Positions 34,585-44,110 of a stretch of 64,000 nt of DNA are shown here, one piece after another. Positions within the stretch are counted from its first letter, which is position 1; every line of letters begins with the position of its first letter. The stretch is from Ewingella allii (lineage in GTDB: Bacteria > Pseudomonadota > Gammaproteobacteria > Enterobacterales > Enterobacteriaceae), in the NCBI RefSeq assembly GCF_044430645.1, contig NZ_JAWUDN010000008.1, forward strand, positions 162,695 to 226,694, read 5' to 3'. The notes beneath the pieces are model-generated. The model worked only from the letters and a program-made list of their open reading frames with translations. It was not told where the DNA came from and made no database searches. Made by a program: the position numbers and the translations under genes.

Positions 34585-36018
34585 TCAAACTAACTGTTTA
34601 CGTTGGTTTGAAGGCGGGATGGACAAAGACTCTCGGTATTTCGCTACTGTGCGGCGCGCGACCATGATCCCTTGATCAGAGAGCATGGTGGCTAACTTGC
34701 TGTCACTTAACGGTTTGACAGGGTTTTCCGCCGCGATTAATTTCTTCACCAGCGCCCTAATGGCGGTAGATGATGCCTCGCCTCCGCTGTCAGTACTGAC
34801 ATGGCTGGAGAAGAAATATTTTAGTTCGAAGATACCGCGCGGACTGTGCAGGAACTTCTGCGTGGTCACGCGCGATATGGTCGATTCGTGCATATCCACG
34901 GCGCTGGCGATGTCTGCCAACACCATAGGTTTCATAAATTCTTCGCCTGATTCAAAGAACGCCTGCTGCTGCTCGACAATGCAGCGCGTCACTTTTAACA
35001 GCGTGTCGTTGCGGCTTTCGAGGCTCTTAATCAGCCACTTGGCTTCCTGCAAATTACTGCGTATGAACTGCCCGTCGCTGTCACTGCGCGTTGAGTTGCC
35101 CATCGCGGCATACTGCTGGTTAATCTTCAGGCGTGGAATGCTGTCTGAATTCAACTCGACGGTCCAGACGTTCGACACTTTGCGCACCAGCACGTCGGGG
35201 ATCACATACTCAGATTCTCCGGTGTTGATCGACTGCCCTGGGCGCGGATCGAGCGACTGGATCAGCTGCATCGCACATTTAAGTGTATCTTCTTTTAAGC
35301 GGGTCGAACGCATAAGTGCGCGAAAATCATGATTGGCGAGCAGATCCAGATGTTCACTGACGATCAATTTAGCTTCGGCCAGAAAAGGCGTTTCCGCCAC
35401 GTATTGCGATAGCTGGATCAGCAGGCAGTCGCGCAGGTCGCGTGCGGCAACCCCCACCGGATCAAAGCGTTGAACGCGCTTAAGCACGGCTTCAACCTCA
35501 TCCATGCTTATCTCTTCATCGCCCATGCTTTCAAGGATATCTTCCAGCGAGACGGTGAGGTAGCCGGTGTCGTCAACGGCGTCGACGATAGAGGTGGCAA
35601 TGGCGGCATCGGTGTCGGTGAAGGGGGTCAGTTCCACTTGCCACATGAGGTAATCTTGCAGCGTTTGGGTGGTTTCGCCCTGATAGATTGGCAACTCGTC
35701 ATCACTGTAGTCATTACCAGTGCCTGACGGCGTTCCTGCGGTGTAAATCTCATCCCACGTGGCGTCGAGCGGCAGCTCCTCGGGCATATCTTTCTGCTCA
35801 AGGGCTTCACGCGTATCTAAGCCTTCACTGGCCGTGGCTTCGACGGAATCAATTTCATCATGCAGATCGGTTTGCTCCAACAGCGGGTTGCTTTCCAGCG
35901 CCAGTTGGATCTCCTGTTGGAGCTCAAGCGTTGATAGCTGCAACAGGCGAATAGCCTGCTGTAGCTGAGGTGTCATGGCCAATTGCTGGCTAAATCTGAG
36001 CTGCAAACCTTGCTTCAT
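34585..36018 (-). CDS. rpoN: RNA polymerase sigma-54 factor
   Basis: RpoN directs transcription of nitrogen-limitation and many other genes from -24/-12 promoters with the help of AAA+ activators. The 477-residue protein equals E. coli in length. The N-terminal activator-interacting region is rich in Gln and Leu (QQLAMTPQLQQAIRLLQLS). The acidic region II, the helix-turn-helix and the RpoN box (ARRTVAKYRE) near the C-terminus are present. It lies between lptB and hpf. Confidence 0.98.
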   Translation of the reverse strand: MKQGLQLRFSQQLAMTPQLQQAIRLLQLSTLELQQEIQLALESNPLLEQTDLHDEIDSVEATASEGLDTREALEQKDMPEELPLDATWDEIYTAGTPSGTGNDYSDDELPIYQGETTQTLQDYLMWQVELTPFTDTDAAIATSIVDAVDDTGYLTVSLEDILESMGDEEISMDEVEAVLKRVQRFDPVGVAARDLRDCLLIQLSQYVAETPFLAEAKLIVSEHLDLLANHDFRALMRSTRLKEDTLKCAMQLIQSLDPRPGQSINTGESEYVIPDVLVRKVSNVWTVELNSDSIPRLKINQQYAAMGNSTRSDSDGQFIRSNLQEAKWLIKSLESRNDTLLKVTRCIVEQQQAFFESGEEFMKPMVLADIASAVDMHESTISRVTTQKFLHSPRGIFELKYFFSSHVSTDSGGEASSTAIRALVKKLIAAENPVKPLSDSKLATMLSDQGIMVARRTVAKYRESLSIPPSNQRKQLV

Positions 36019-36090
36019 ATCTTGGCTTTACTTCCTGAACTGAACTACCCGCCGTCACTCAACGCGAATGAAAGCGGGCAGAATCGGTGA

Positions 36091-36816
36091 TTACAGACGG
36101 AACTCATTGCCGAGATAAACGCGTTTCACTTGTTCATCTTCCAGAATATCTGTCGGAGTACCATGAGCGATAAGCTTGCCCTGACTGACGATGTAAGCGC
36201 GCTCACAGACATCCAGCGTTTCACGAACGTTGTGGTCGGTAATTAATACCCCCAGCCCGCTGTCGCGCAGATGTTCGATAATCTTTTTGATGTCGATAAC
36301 TGAAATAGGGTCAACGCCGGCAAAGGGTTCATCCAGCAGGATAAATTTCGGGTTTGCGGCCAGCGCGCGGGCGATTTCAACACGACGGCGCTCACCACCA
36401 GACAGGGATTGACCCAAGTTATCGCGCAGATGAGAGATATGGAACTCTTCCATCAGCTCGTTGGCGCGATCGTTACGCTGCTCTTTGGTCAGGTCGTCGC
36501 GAATTTCCAGCACGGCCATCAGGTTGTTGAAAACGCTGAGGCGGCGGAAAATCGAGGCTTCCTGCGGCAGATAGCCAATACCGCGACGTGCGCGGGTATG
36601 CAGCGGCAGCAGACTGATGTCTTCATCATCAACCACAATACGACCCGCGTCGCGCTGAACGATGCCCACGACCATGTAGAAGGTGGTGGTTTTACCGGCA
36701 CCGTTTGGCCCCAGCAACCCAACGATTTCGCCGGAGTTGACGGTCAGGCTGACGTCCTCGACCACTTTGCGGCCTTTGTAAGCCTTAGCCAGATTTTCTG
36801 CGATTAACGTTGCCAT
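36091..36816 (-). CDS. lptB: LptB, ATPase of the LPS transport machine
   Basis: LptB is the cytosolic ABC ATPase that powers LPS extraction by LptFG. The 241-residue product has Walker A (GPNGAGKTT), Q-loop, signature (LSGGERRR) and Walker B (FILLDEPF) intact. It begins 6 bp after lptA and ends 72 bp before rpoN. Confidence 0.97.
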   Translation of the reverse strand: MATLIAENLAKAYKGRKVVEDVSLTVNSGEIVGLLGPNGAGKTTTFYMVVGIVQRDAGRIVVDDEDISLLPLHTRARRGIGYLPQEASIFRRLSVFNNLMAVLEIRDDLTKEQRNDRANELMEEFHISHLRDNLGQSLSGGERRRVEIARALAANPKFILLDEPFAGVDPISVIDIKKIIEHLRDSGLGVLITDHNVRETLDVCERAYIVSQGKLIAHGTPTDILEDEQVKRVYLGNEFRL

Positions 36817-36822
36817 AAATTA

Positions 36823-37383
36823 TCACTTACTCTTTTTGGTCGGAGTTGTCGCCGGTTGCTGGCCTTTGTCTTGCAATTGCGTAGGCACCAGCACGGTGGT
36901 CACACGGCCGCCTTTATTGTCACTGAAGGCCTGCATCTGCTGTTTTTGCACCAGATAAGTAATTTTGTCACCTTTCACGTTGCTATCTTGTTGTTCGAGA
37001 TAAGCATTGCCGGTCAGCGTCACCAGATCGCTCGCCACTTCATAGCGCACTTTCGAAGCGTGGCCGCTGATTGGCTTACCGTTATCCTGCATCTGATAGA
37101 AGGTCACGGGATTACCATAGCCTTCTACCACTTCTTGCCCGGAAACGCCGTTAGGGCGGATAACCACGACTTTATCGGCTTTCACCTGAATAGAGCCTTG
37201 ATTCACCACCACGTTGCCCGTAAAGGTCGCGGTATTGGTGTTCACATCCAGTGCCTGGTTAGCAGAGTCGATAGTGATCGGCTTTGTGGTGTCATCTTTC
37301 AGCGCAAACGCCGGAATGCTGACGGCTAACAGAGAGCTGGTGATCAGGAGATTACGGATTCTGTTTTTTGTTTTGAATTTCAT
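36823..37383 (-). CDS. lptA: LptA, periplasmic LPS bridge protein
   Basis: LptA polymerises head to tail into a beta-jellyroll bridge carrying LPS across the periplasm from LptC to LptD. The 186-residue precursor (E. coli 185) has a signal peptide ending at SIPAFA-LKDD. The OstA fold covers about residues 35-150, with a Lys/Pro/Thr-rich tail. Its 5' end overlaps lptC by 32 bp. Confidence 0.96.
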   Translation of the reverse strand: MKFKTKNRIRNLLITSSLLAVSIPAFALKDDTTKPITIDSANQALDVNTNTATFTGNVVVNQGSIQVKADKVVVIRPNGVSGQEVVEGYGNPVTFYQMQDNGKPISGHASKVRYEVASDLVTLTGNAYLEQQDSNVKGDKITYLVQKQQMQAFSDNKGGRVTTVLVPTQLQDKGQQPATTPTKKSK

Positions 37384-37930
37384 AAGAGGTATTTACCTTA
37401 TCGATCAGCTCTGCGGTTTTGTTACGCAGATTTCCACGCATTTTCATGCCGTTAGATGTAAAGCCTGTGCCGTAAAGCGTCACTTCATCATCAGAGGCAA
37501 CATCTTGCGTTACCAAATTGACAGAAGCGTTGTCGGTTCTAATACGCTGCAATTGCGAGGTATCAGGCGTCAGACTGTCGACCTGCACATGACCATACAA
37601 ATAGAGCATCTTGTCATTGGTCATCTTGGCGCGATCTGAGCGAACCGTCCACACAGGAATTTTGTCTTTGTCATACATGGTCATTACCGGGTTGGTAAAC
37701 CATGTTAATTGAGTCGTAGTGTAATATTTGACTTCGTCAGAGACTAGCTTGTAATTCAGGGCGCCCATAGGGTTATAAACGACCGTCACCGTGTGCTGGC
37801 TCTGATAAGTCGGGTCCTGATCATTCACTGTGACAGGGGCAGTGTTGTCTGAATCAGACAGGTTCCAGCCAATCAGGGCTAATACCACGATGGCCAGAAC
37901 GATAGTTATCCAAAGCTTAGGTTTGTTCAT
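37352..37930 (-). CDS. lptC: LptC, inner-membrane LPS transport protein
   Basis: LptC is anchored in the inner membrane by one N-terminal segment (about residues 8-24) and passes LPS from LptB2FG to LptA. The 192-residue product matches E. coli LptC (191). It overlaps kdsC by 4 bp at its start and lptA by 32 bp at its end, so kdsC-lptC-lptA are co-translated. Confidence 0.96.
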   Translation of the reverse strand: MNKPKLWITIVLAIVVLALIGWNLSDSDNTAPVTVNDQDPTYQSQHTVTVVYNPMGALNYKLVSDEVKYYTTTQLTWFTNPVMTMYDKDKIPVWTVRSDRAKMTNDKMLYLYGHVQVDSLTPDTSQLQRIRTDNASVNLVTQDVASDDEVTLYGTGFTSNGMKMRGNLRNKTAELIDKVNTSYEIQNKKQNP

Positions 37931-38493
37931 ATTGACAGCCCTTTGGCGTCCTCCAGCTTGCCCTGTGCCAGCAGAATAAGGTCACATATTTCGCGTACTG
38001 CGCCACGCCCACCGGGGATTTGGGTTACATAATGCGCCTTTGGAAGCAGAATAGGGTGCGCATCTTTTACGGCAACAGACAGACCTACTTCAGCCATCAC
38101 CGGCCAGTCAATCAGGTCATCACCAATGTAGGCAACTTCATCAGCCTTTAAGGACAGTGTATCTAACAGTTCGCGGAAGGCCAAAAGCTTATCTGACTGC
38201 CCCTGATATAGATGACGAATTCCCAGCGTCTTGGCGCGATCTTCCAGCAATTTTGCATTTCTGCCGGTAATGATCGCCACTTCGACGTCGGACGTCAGCA
38301 GGCAGCGAATGCCATAGCCATCGCGTACATTGAAGGTTTTCAGCTCTTCGCCTTGATTACCCATATAAATCAGGCCATCAGACATCACGCCGTCCACATC
38401 ACAAATCAGCAGGCGAATGGACTTAGCTCGCTCCAGCACATTGGCGCTGACCGGGCCATAACACGTATCCACCGTAGCTGCTTTATTACTCAT
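37927..38493 (-). CDS. kdsC: KdsC, Kdo-8-phosphate phosphatase
   Basis: KdsC removes phosphate from Kdo-8-phosphate to give Kdo for LPS inner-core synthesis. This 188-residue HAD-superfamily (C0, tetrameric) enzyme has Asp32 and Asp34 in ICDVDGVMSDG and the downstream GDDLIDWP motif. It lies 16 bp after kdsD and overlaps lptC by 4 bp. Confidence 0.96.
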   Translation of the reverse strand: MSNKAATVDTCYGPVSANVLERAKSIRLLICDVDGVMSDGLIYMGNQGEELKTFNVRDGYGIRCLLTSDVEVAIITGRNAKLLEDRAKTLGIRHLYQGQSDKLLAFRELLDTLSLKADEVAYIGDDLIDWPVMAEVGLSVAVKDAHPILLPKAHYVTQIPGGRGAVREICDLILLAQGKLEDAKGLSI

Positions 38494-38509
38494 TCAGGGC
38501 ATTCCTCAA

Positions 38510-39496
38510 TTAAATGACGCCAGCGCGCAGCATGTCGTGCATATGTACCACACCCATCAACTGGTCGCCATCGGCAACCATTACGCAGGTAATGTGTCGT
38601 TCCTGCATCAAGTTTAGGGCATCAACGGCCAGCAAATTCGGACGAACGCGGATGCCGCCCGTGGTCATGACATCAGCGATGGAGGCCTCATTGATATTGA
38701 CGCCCATATCGAAGATGCGCCGTAAGTCACCATCAGTGAAGATGCCTTCGATTTTCATCAAGTCATCGCAAATGATGGTCATCCCGAGATTTTTGCGAGT
38801 GATCTCCAGCAGGGCGTCGCGCAGAGACGCATCGCGGCTGACGTGGGGGATTTCGCTCCCGGTGTGCATGATATCGCTGACGCGCAGCAGAAGCTTACGG
38901 CCAAGTGCTCCGCCGGGATGGGACATGGCGAAGTCTTCCTCGGTGAAGCCGCGAGCCTGTAACAGCGCCACGGCCAGCGCGTCGCCCATCACCATCACCG
39001 CGGTGGTGCTGGTGGTCGGCGCAAGGCCCAGCGGGCAGGCTTCTTCGGGAACGCGCACGCAGATATGCACATCGGCGGCTCGACCCATGGAGCTTTCCGG
39101 GTTGGCCGTCATGCAAATCAAGGGGATTGAAAGACGCTTCAGCACCGGGATCAGCGCCAAGATTTCGTGCGATTCACCGGAGTTGGAAATCAGGATAACT
39201 ACGTCTTGTTTAGACACCATGCCCAGGTCGCCATGGCTGGCCTCGCCCGGGTGGACGAAGAACGCTGGCGTGCCTGTGCTGGCGAAGGTTGCCGCCATTT
39301 TGCGCCCGACGTGGCCTGATTTCCCCATCCCCATCACCACTATTTTACCGACGCAGGCGAACATCTTTTCACAGGCGCGGGTAAAATCGTCGTTGATGTA
39401 TTGGTCGAGTTGCTCCAGTCCTTCGCGTTCCGTCTTCAGCACTGCTTTTCCTGCGGATTGATAATCAAACCCGCGCTCTAGCTCGAAATTTCCCAT
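38510..39496 (-). CDS. kdsD: KdsD, arabinose-5-phosphate isomerase
   Basis: KdsD interconverts ribulose-5-phosphate and arabinose-5-phosphate, the first step of Kdo synthesis. The ATG at 39496 (MGNFELERGFDY), preceded by AGGAAG, gives 328 residues as in E. coli. A TTG at 39517 would add seven residues and overlap yrbG. A SIS domain (about residues 30-190, MGKSGHVGRK, SNSGES) is followed by two CBS domains (about 205-325). Confidence 0.96.
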   Translation of the reverse strand: MGNFELERGFDYQSAGKAVLKTEREGLEQLDQYINDDFTRACEKMFACVGKIVVMGMGKSGHVGRKMAATFASTGTPAFFVHPGEASHGDLGMVSKQDVVILISNSGESHEILALIPVLKRLSIPLICMTANPESSMGRAADVHICVRVPEEACPLGLAPTTSTTAVMVMGDALAVALLQARGFTEEDFAMSHPGGALGRKLLLRVSDIMHTGSEIPHVSRDASLRDALLEITRKNLGMTIICDDLMKIEGIFTDGDLRRIFDMGVNINEASIADVMTTGGIRVRPNLLAVDALNLMQERHITCVMVADGDQLMGVVHMHDMLRAGVI

Positions 39497-39513
39497 TTTT
39501 TCTTCCTGATGGG

Positions 39514-40491
39514 TCAAAAATCAACGCTGCCCGGCACAAAATAGAGCAACGCGAGATAGGCGACAAAGCCGCATAATAACAAGGTTCCTGCCAGATGGCC
39601 GATGCGATGTTTGCGCATCAAACACAGGCCAGTTAGCACCACGCTGACGGCTAACATGACCCAGTAATCGCGGTGGAACGCCTCAGGGCTAAACGACCCT
39701 GGAGCCACCAGCGCGGGCAGGCCCAGCACTAAACATGTGTTAAAGATGTTGGCACCAATAATATTACCCAGCGCGATGTCGTCTTCACCTTTCACCGCGC
39801 CAGCAATAAAGGTCGCCAGCTCCGGCAGGCTGGTGCCGATAGCCACCACCGTCAAACCGATAATCAGTTCGCTGACGCCAAAGTAGCGGGCAATCACCGT
39901 CGAGTTATCAACAATCATGCTCGACGCCAGCGGCATGATAATGAACCCCAGCGCCAGCCACAGGAAAGCGACCGTATTACTACTGTCCTGTGGAAGTTCG
40001 GCCATCTGTTCATAGGTCAGGGTGTCCAAACCTTGCTTCTCGGCGGCGCGGGCAATTTTTATCATTAAGATGACAAAAATTGCGGCACTCGCCAGCAGCA
40101 GAAGTCCGTCCATTCTGCTCAATTCACCATCGCTAAGCAGAAAACCACAGAGCGCGGTGACCAGTAACAATAAAGGGAGTTCGCGGCGCAAGATATCAGA
40201 ACCCACGGAAAGTGGATGAATTAGGGCCGCTCCGCCCAAAATCAGAAGAATATTAATGATATTTGAACCGATGGCGTTACCCACGGCTAAATCCATCTGA
40301 TCATTAATCGCGGCGGTGGTGGATACCACTAGCTCCGGCAAGGAGATCCCGATGCCAACCACGGTCATACCTATAATTAACGGCGGGATGCCAATTGAGC
40401 GGGCGAGAACGGCGGCTCCGTACACTAATCGATCGGCGGCATAAACCAGAAGCAGGAGGCCGACAACCATGAGTACGATAGCGAGAAGCAT
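39514..40491 (-). CDS. yrbG: YrbG, sodium/calcium exchanger family protein
   Basis: This 325-residue inner-membrane antiporter-like protein of the CaCA family has ten or so membrane segments and two inverted alpha-repeats. The signatures are GIGISLPELVVST near residue 45 and AIGTSLPELATFI near residue 215. Its physiological substrate in enterobacteria is not established. It is the first gene of the minus-strand kds-lpt-rpoN series and divergent from mlaF. Confidence 0.94.
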   Translation of the reverse strand: MLLAIVLMVVGLLLLVYAADRLVYGAAVLARSIGIPPLIIGMTVVGIGISLPELVVSTTAAINDQMDLAVGNAIGSNIINILLILGGAALIHPLSVGSDILRRELPLLLLVTALCGFLLSDGELSRMDGLLLLASAAIFVILMIKIARAAEKQGLDTLTYEQMAELPQDSSNTVAFLWLALGFIIMPLASSMIVDNSTVIARYFGVSELIIGLTVVAIGTSLPELATFIAGAVKGEDDIALGNIIGANIFNTCLVLGLPALVAPGSFSPEAFHRDYWVMLAVSVVLTGLCLMRKHRIGHLAGTLLLCGFVAYLALLYFVPGSVDF

Positions 40492-40802
40492 GAAAAGTCC
40501 TTTAATTAGGTATAATGCGAGGTTCGTAACCCGAACAGGCGACCAAAATGGTAGTCAAAAATGATCAACAAGCTTCAAACTGTCCTTAATACAGCCAGTC
40601 AAAGCTGCTATATGTTAGACGAATTGTTGATTTGTTTTAATCGTGTTTTCGAAGATTTTGACCCTCTGCCAGAGAAAAGTAAATCAATGGCAACTTTAGT
40701 GACGCAAACGCGGTAAGTTTTTGTAAAAATACCGGAGTTATGCGCTGATCCCTCTAACATCAGGGGTATCGTAAGCTGAAACAGTCCGAAGGGATAAACT
40801 GA
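40492..40802. other. yrbG-mlaF divergent intergenic region
   Basis: This 311-bp region holds no credible gene and must contain the yrbG and mlaFEDCB promoters. An inverted repeat (ATCAACAA at 40564-40571, TTGTTGAT at 40624-40631) is the only symmetric element that stands out. No strong -10/-35 pair was recognised. Confidence 0.45.
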
Positions 40803-41606
40803 ATGAGTCAGAGCCAATCGAATCTGGTCGAGATCAAAGGCATGAGCTTCATGCGCGGCGATCGTCCCATTTTCGAAGAGATAAACATGACGGTGCCACG
40901 CGGCAAAGTCACTGCCATCATGGGGCCATCGGGGATCGGGAAAACCACCTTGTTGCGTCTCATTGGCGGCCAGTTAGCACCAGACAGTGGTGAAATCTGG
41001 TTCGACGGGGAAAATATCCCTGCCTTATCACGCAGTAAGCTCTACGAATCACGTAAAAAAATGAGCATGCTGTTTCAGTCCGGTGCATTGTTCACCGACC
41101 TCAATGTGTTTGAAAATGTCGCCTTCCCGCTGCGCGAACACAGCAAGCTGCCCGAAGAGCTGCTGCGCAGCACTGTTACCATGAAGCTCGAGGCCGTTGG
41201 CCTGCGCGGGGCAGGGGAACTGATGCCGGCGGAGCTGTCCGGCGGTATGGCGCGTCGCGTCGCCTTGGCTCGCGCCATCGCGCTTGATCCCGAACTCATC
41301 ATGTTCGACGAACCTTTTGTCGGCCAGGATCCTATCACCATGGGCGTCTTGGTGAAGCTGATTGATGAGCTTAATCATGCACTTGGTGTTACCTGTATTG
41401 TCGTGTCGCACGACGTTCCCGAGGTCCTTAGCATCGCCGACTATGCTTATATCGTGGCGGCTCAGCATGTTATTGCGGAAGGAACGACGGAGGAATTGCA
41501 GAACAATCCTGACCCACGCGTCCGCCAGTTCCTGGACGGCATTGCGGATGGTCCGGTGCCTTTCCGGTTCCCAGCGGGTGATTATAAAACCGAGCTGCTT
41601 GGATGA
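40803..41606 (+). CDS. mlaF: MlaF, ATPase of the Mla lipid-transport system
   Basis: MlaF is the ABC ATPase of the MlaFEDB complex, which moves phospholipids between the membranes to keep outer-membrane asymmetry. The 267-residue protein has Walker A (GPSGIGKTT), the LSGGMARR signature and Walker B (ELIMFDEPF). The C-terminal tail (GDYKTELLG) contacts MlaB of the neighbouring unit in E. coli. An AAGGGATAA ribosome-binding site precedes the ATG; mlaE follows 15 bp later. Confidence 0.97.
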   Translation: MSQSQSNLVEIKGMSFMRGDRPIFEEINMTVPRGKVTAIMGPSGIGKTTLLRLIGGQLAPDSGEIWFDGENIPALSRSKLYESRKKMSMLFQSGALFTDLNVFENVAFPLREHSKLPEELLRSTVTMKLEAVGLRGAGELMPAELSGGMARRVALARAIALDPELIMFDEPFVGQDPITMGVLVKLIDELNHALGVTCIVVSHDVPEVLSIADYAYIVAAQHVIAEGTTEELQNNPDPRVRQFLDGIADGPVPFRFPAGDYKTELLG

Positions 41607-41621
41607 TGGAGTTGTATATCA

Positions 41622-42404
41622 ATGTTAATTAAGGCATTAGCCTCAACGGGCCGCCGTGGCATTCAAACTTGCGCCTCTTTTGGTCGCGCCGGTTTGATGC
41701 TATTTCGCGCCCTGGTCGGTAAGCCGCAGTTTGCCAAGCAGTGGCCTTTGCTGCTCAAACAGCTGTACAGCGTGGGCGTGCTGTCACTGCTGATCATTTT
41801 GGTTTCAGGCCTGTTTATCGGCATGGTGCTGGGGCTGCAAGGCTACATCGTTCTGACCACCTACAGTGCTGAAGCCAGTCTGGGCATGATGGTGGCGCTC
41901 TCCTTGCTTCGCGAGCTGGGGCCGGTAGTCACGGCTCTGCTGTTCGCCGGGCGTGCGGGTTCTGCACTCACTGCGGAAATCGGCTTGATGAAAGCCACCG
42001 AGCAGATCTCAAGTCTGGAAATGATGGCAATTGACCCACTGCGCCGCGTTGTCGCGCCGCGCTTCTGGGCCGGGATGATCTCCATGCCTCTGCTCACCGC
42101 CATTTTTGTCGCGGTGGGGATTTGGGGCGGCTCTCTGGTCGGCGTTAACTGGAAAGGCATCGACAGCGGCTTCTTCTGGTCCGCCATGCAAAGTGCAGTA
42201 GAATGGCGTCATGACCTGCTCAACTGTTTGATTAAAAGCGTAGTTTTCGCTATTACCGTGACCTGGATTGCGCTTTTCAATGGTTATGATGCTATCCCAA
42301 CTTCGGAAGGGATTAGCCGGGCAACGACTCGTACCGTGGTGCATTCGTCTTTGGCGGTGCTGGGATTAGATTTTGTGCTGACAGCACTGATGTTTGGGAA
42401 TTAA
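41622..42404 (+). CDS. mlaE: MlaE, permease of the Mla system
   Basis: MlaE is the inner-membrane permease of MlaFEDB. It is 260 residues, the same as E. coli, with an amphipathic N-terminal helix and five membrane segments. The conserved ELGPVVTALLFAGRAGSALTAE region contacts MlaF. mlaD starts 3 bp after its stop. Confidence 0.97.
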   Translation: MLIKALASTGRRGIQTCASFGRAGLMLFRALVGKPQFAKQWPLLLKQLYSVGVLSLLIILVSGLFIGMVLGLQGYIVLTTYSAEASLGMMVALSLLRELGPVVTALLFAGRAGSALTAEIGLMKATEQISSLEMMAIDPLRRVVAPRFWAGMISMPLLTAIFVAVGIWGGSLVGVNWKGIDSGFFWSAMQSAVEWRHDLLNCLIKSVVFAITVTWIALFNGYDAIPTSEGISRATTRTVVHSSLAVLGLDFVLTALMFGN

Positions 42405-42407
42405 TCG

Positions 42408-42956
42408 ATGCAAACGAAAAAGAGTGAAATTTGGGTTGGCGCATTTTTGATAATCGCCCTGTGCGCCGTGTTATTCCTTTGCCTCAAAGTGGCGGATATT
42501 CGTTCGATCGGTTCAGAACCGACTTACCGTATCTCTGCCACCTTTGACAACATCGGTGGCCTGAAAGCGGGCTCTCCGGTGAAAGTGGGCGGCGTAGTGG
42601 TTGGCCGTGTTAGCGCCATCACCCTCGATAAAAACTACTCGCCAAAAGTGGAAATGGATATCGAGCAGAAATACAACCAGATCCCGAGCACCAGTACCTT
42701 GGCGATTCGCACATCTGGCCTGCTGGGCGAGCAATTCCTGGCCCTGAACATTGGTTTCGAAGACCCAGAGATGGGAACGACTATCCTTAAAGATGGCGGT
42801 TCAATTCAGGACACCAAATCAGCTTTAGTGCTGGAAGACCTTATCGGCCAATTCCTGTACAAGAGCGGTAACGATGGTAAAGATGCGAAATCCGGTGACG
42901 CACAGGCTGCGCCAGATGCTGTATCAGCCCCACAACCTGCGGCCCCAAGTCATTAA
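42408..42956 (+). CDS. mlaD: MlaD, MCE-domain substrate-binding protein
   Basis: MlaD is anchored by one N-terminal membrane segment (about residues 8-28). Its MCE domain (about 38-117) forms a hexameric ring with a lipid-conducting pore on MlaE. The 182-residue product matches E. coli MlaD (183) and has a low-complexity tail rich in Ala, Asp and Pro. Confidence 0.97.
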   Translation: MQTKKSEIWVGAFLIIALCAVLFLCLKVADIRSIGSEPTYRISATFDNIGGLKAGSPVKVGGVVVGRVSAITLDKNYSPKVEMDIEQKYNQIPSTSTLAIRTSGLLGEQFLALNIGFEDPEMGTTILKDGGSIQDTKSALVLEDLIGQFLYKSGNDGKDAKSGDAQAAPDAVSAPQPAAPSH

Positions 42957-42995
42957 GTAGTTTCCATCGCAAAGCTTTATTAAGAGGAGCACGGC

Positions 42996-43628
42996 ATGTT
43001 TAAACGTATTATTTTGGCCACTCTGCTGGTGGTAATGGCACCCCTAGCCAATGCGGCAGTAGACAAGACCAACCCTTATAGCGTGATGAATGAAGCGGCG
43101 AAAAATACCTTTACCCGCTTGAAAACCGATCAGCCGAAAATCAAACAAGATCCAAACTATCTGCGTACCATCGTGCGTGAAGAGCTACTGCCTTTCGTGC
43201 AGATCAAATACGCGGGCGCTCTGGTGCTAGGCCGTTACTACAAAGATGCGACCCCAGCCCAGCGTGATGCGTACTTCAAAGCGTTCGGCGACTACCTGCA
43301 ACAGGCTTACGGTCAGGCGTTGGCGTTATACCGCGACCAGACCTATCAGGTACAGCCTGAGCAGTCTTATGCCGGCCAGCAAATCATCGCTATCCGCGTT
43401 ACCATCATCGACCAGCACGGCCGTCCGCCGGTTCGTCTTGATTTCCAATGGCGTAAAAACAGCCAGACTGGCGATTGGCAGGCTTATGACATGATTGCCG
43501 AAGGCGTAAGCATGATCTCTACCAAGCAGAACGAATGGGCAGACATCTTGCGCCAGAAAGGCATTGATGGTCTGACTGAGCGTCTGAAACAAGCCGCTGC
43601 GCAGCCAATCACTCTGGATCAAAAATGA
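42996..43628 (+). CDS. mlaC: MlaC, periplasmic phospholipid shuttle
   Basis: MlaC ferries phospholipids across the periplasm between MlaA-OmpC and MlaD. The 210-residue precursor has a signal peptide ending in PLANA-AVDK and a conserved lipid-binding core with YAGALVLGRYYKDATPAQR. The start has a GAGGAGC ribosome-binding site; its stop overlaps mlaB by 4 bp (ATGA). Confidence 0.97.
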   Translation: MFKRIILATLLVVMAPLANAAVDKTNPYSVMNEAAKNTFTRLKTDQPKIKQDPNYLRTIVREELLPFVQIKYAGALVLGRYYKDATPAQRDAYFKAFGDYLQQAYGQALALYRDQTYQVQPEQSYAGQQIIAIRVTIIDQHGRPPVRLDFQWRKNSQTGDWQAYDMIAEGVSMISTKQNEWADILRQKGIDGLTERLKQAAAQPITLDQK

Positions 43629-43918
43629 AAGGCCAACTGAGCTGGGAACATCAACCACCGCGCCTGATTTTGCGCGGTGAGTTAGATCGCGAAACCCTGC
43701 TGCCATTATGGAACCAGCGCCTGACTCTGATGGCGGGCGTTAACACTGTGGATGTTGCTGGCCTTGAGCGCGTTGATTCTGCCGGACTGGCGATGCTGGT
43801 TCACCTGCGTGAGCTGGCAGAGCAGGGCGGTGGCTCACTCAGCGTGACCGGCATGACCGACCGTTTGAGCACCTTGATCGCACTCTACAATTTGCAGGAC
43901 ATTATTCCTGTTAACTAA
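43625..43918 (+). CDS. mlaB: MlaB, STAS-domain subunit of the Mla complex
   Basis: MlaB is a cytosolic single-STAS-domain protein that stabilises the MlaF ATPase in MlaFEDB. The 97-residue product has the conserved loop RVDSAGLAMLVHL with the Thr/Ser position as serine. It starts in an ATGA overlap with mlaC and ends the mla operon; a terminator follows about 85 bp later. Confidence 0.95.
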   Translation: MKGQLSWEHQPPRLILRGELDRETLLPLWNQRLTLMAGVNTVDVAGLERVDSAGLAMLVHLRELAEQGGGSLSVTGMTDRLSTLIALYNLQDIIPVN

Positions 43919-44003
43919 ATGTGCCTTCCATGCCGGATAAAATAAGGCAATAGATACCGTGAGTTAGCCTGAAGTCATGGCTAAAGCGGCCTCCATACCG
44001 ACA

Positions 44004-44038
44004 AGCCCCTGTGCGAAACTCTCGAACAGGGGCTTTTT
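44004..44038 (+). terminator. Rho-independent terminator after mlaB
   Basis: A 9-bp perfect stem (AGCCCCTGT at 44004-44012, ACAGGGGCT at 44026-44034) has a 13-nt loop and runs into five T residues. Confidence 0.88.
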
Positions 44039-44110
44039 CATGGTTTAAGAGTTGGCCGGATCTCTATAAGATGTTCGGCTGTTATGATCTCTTCAGAAGA
44101 ATCGATTGCT

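Noticed and set aside
37352..37383. Frameshift between lptC and lptA
   Set aside because: The 32-bp overlap is the normal arrangement in E. coli as well; both proteins are full length.
40734..40766. Sigma-E-like promoter before mlaF
   Set aside because: A GGAGTT/TCTAA pair is present but the spacing is too short for sigma-E.
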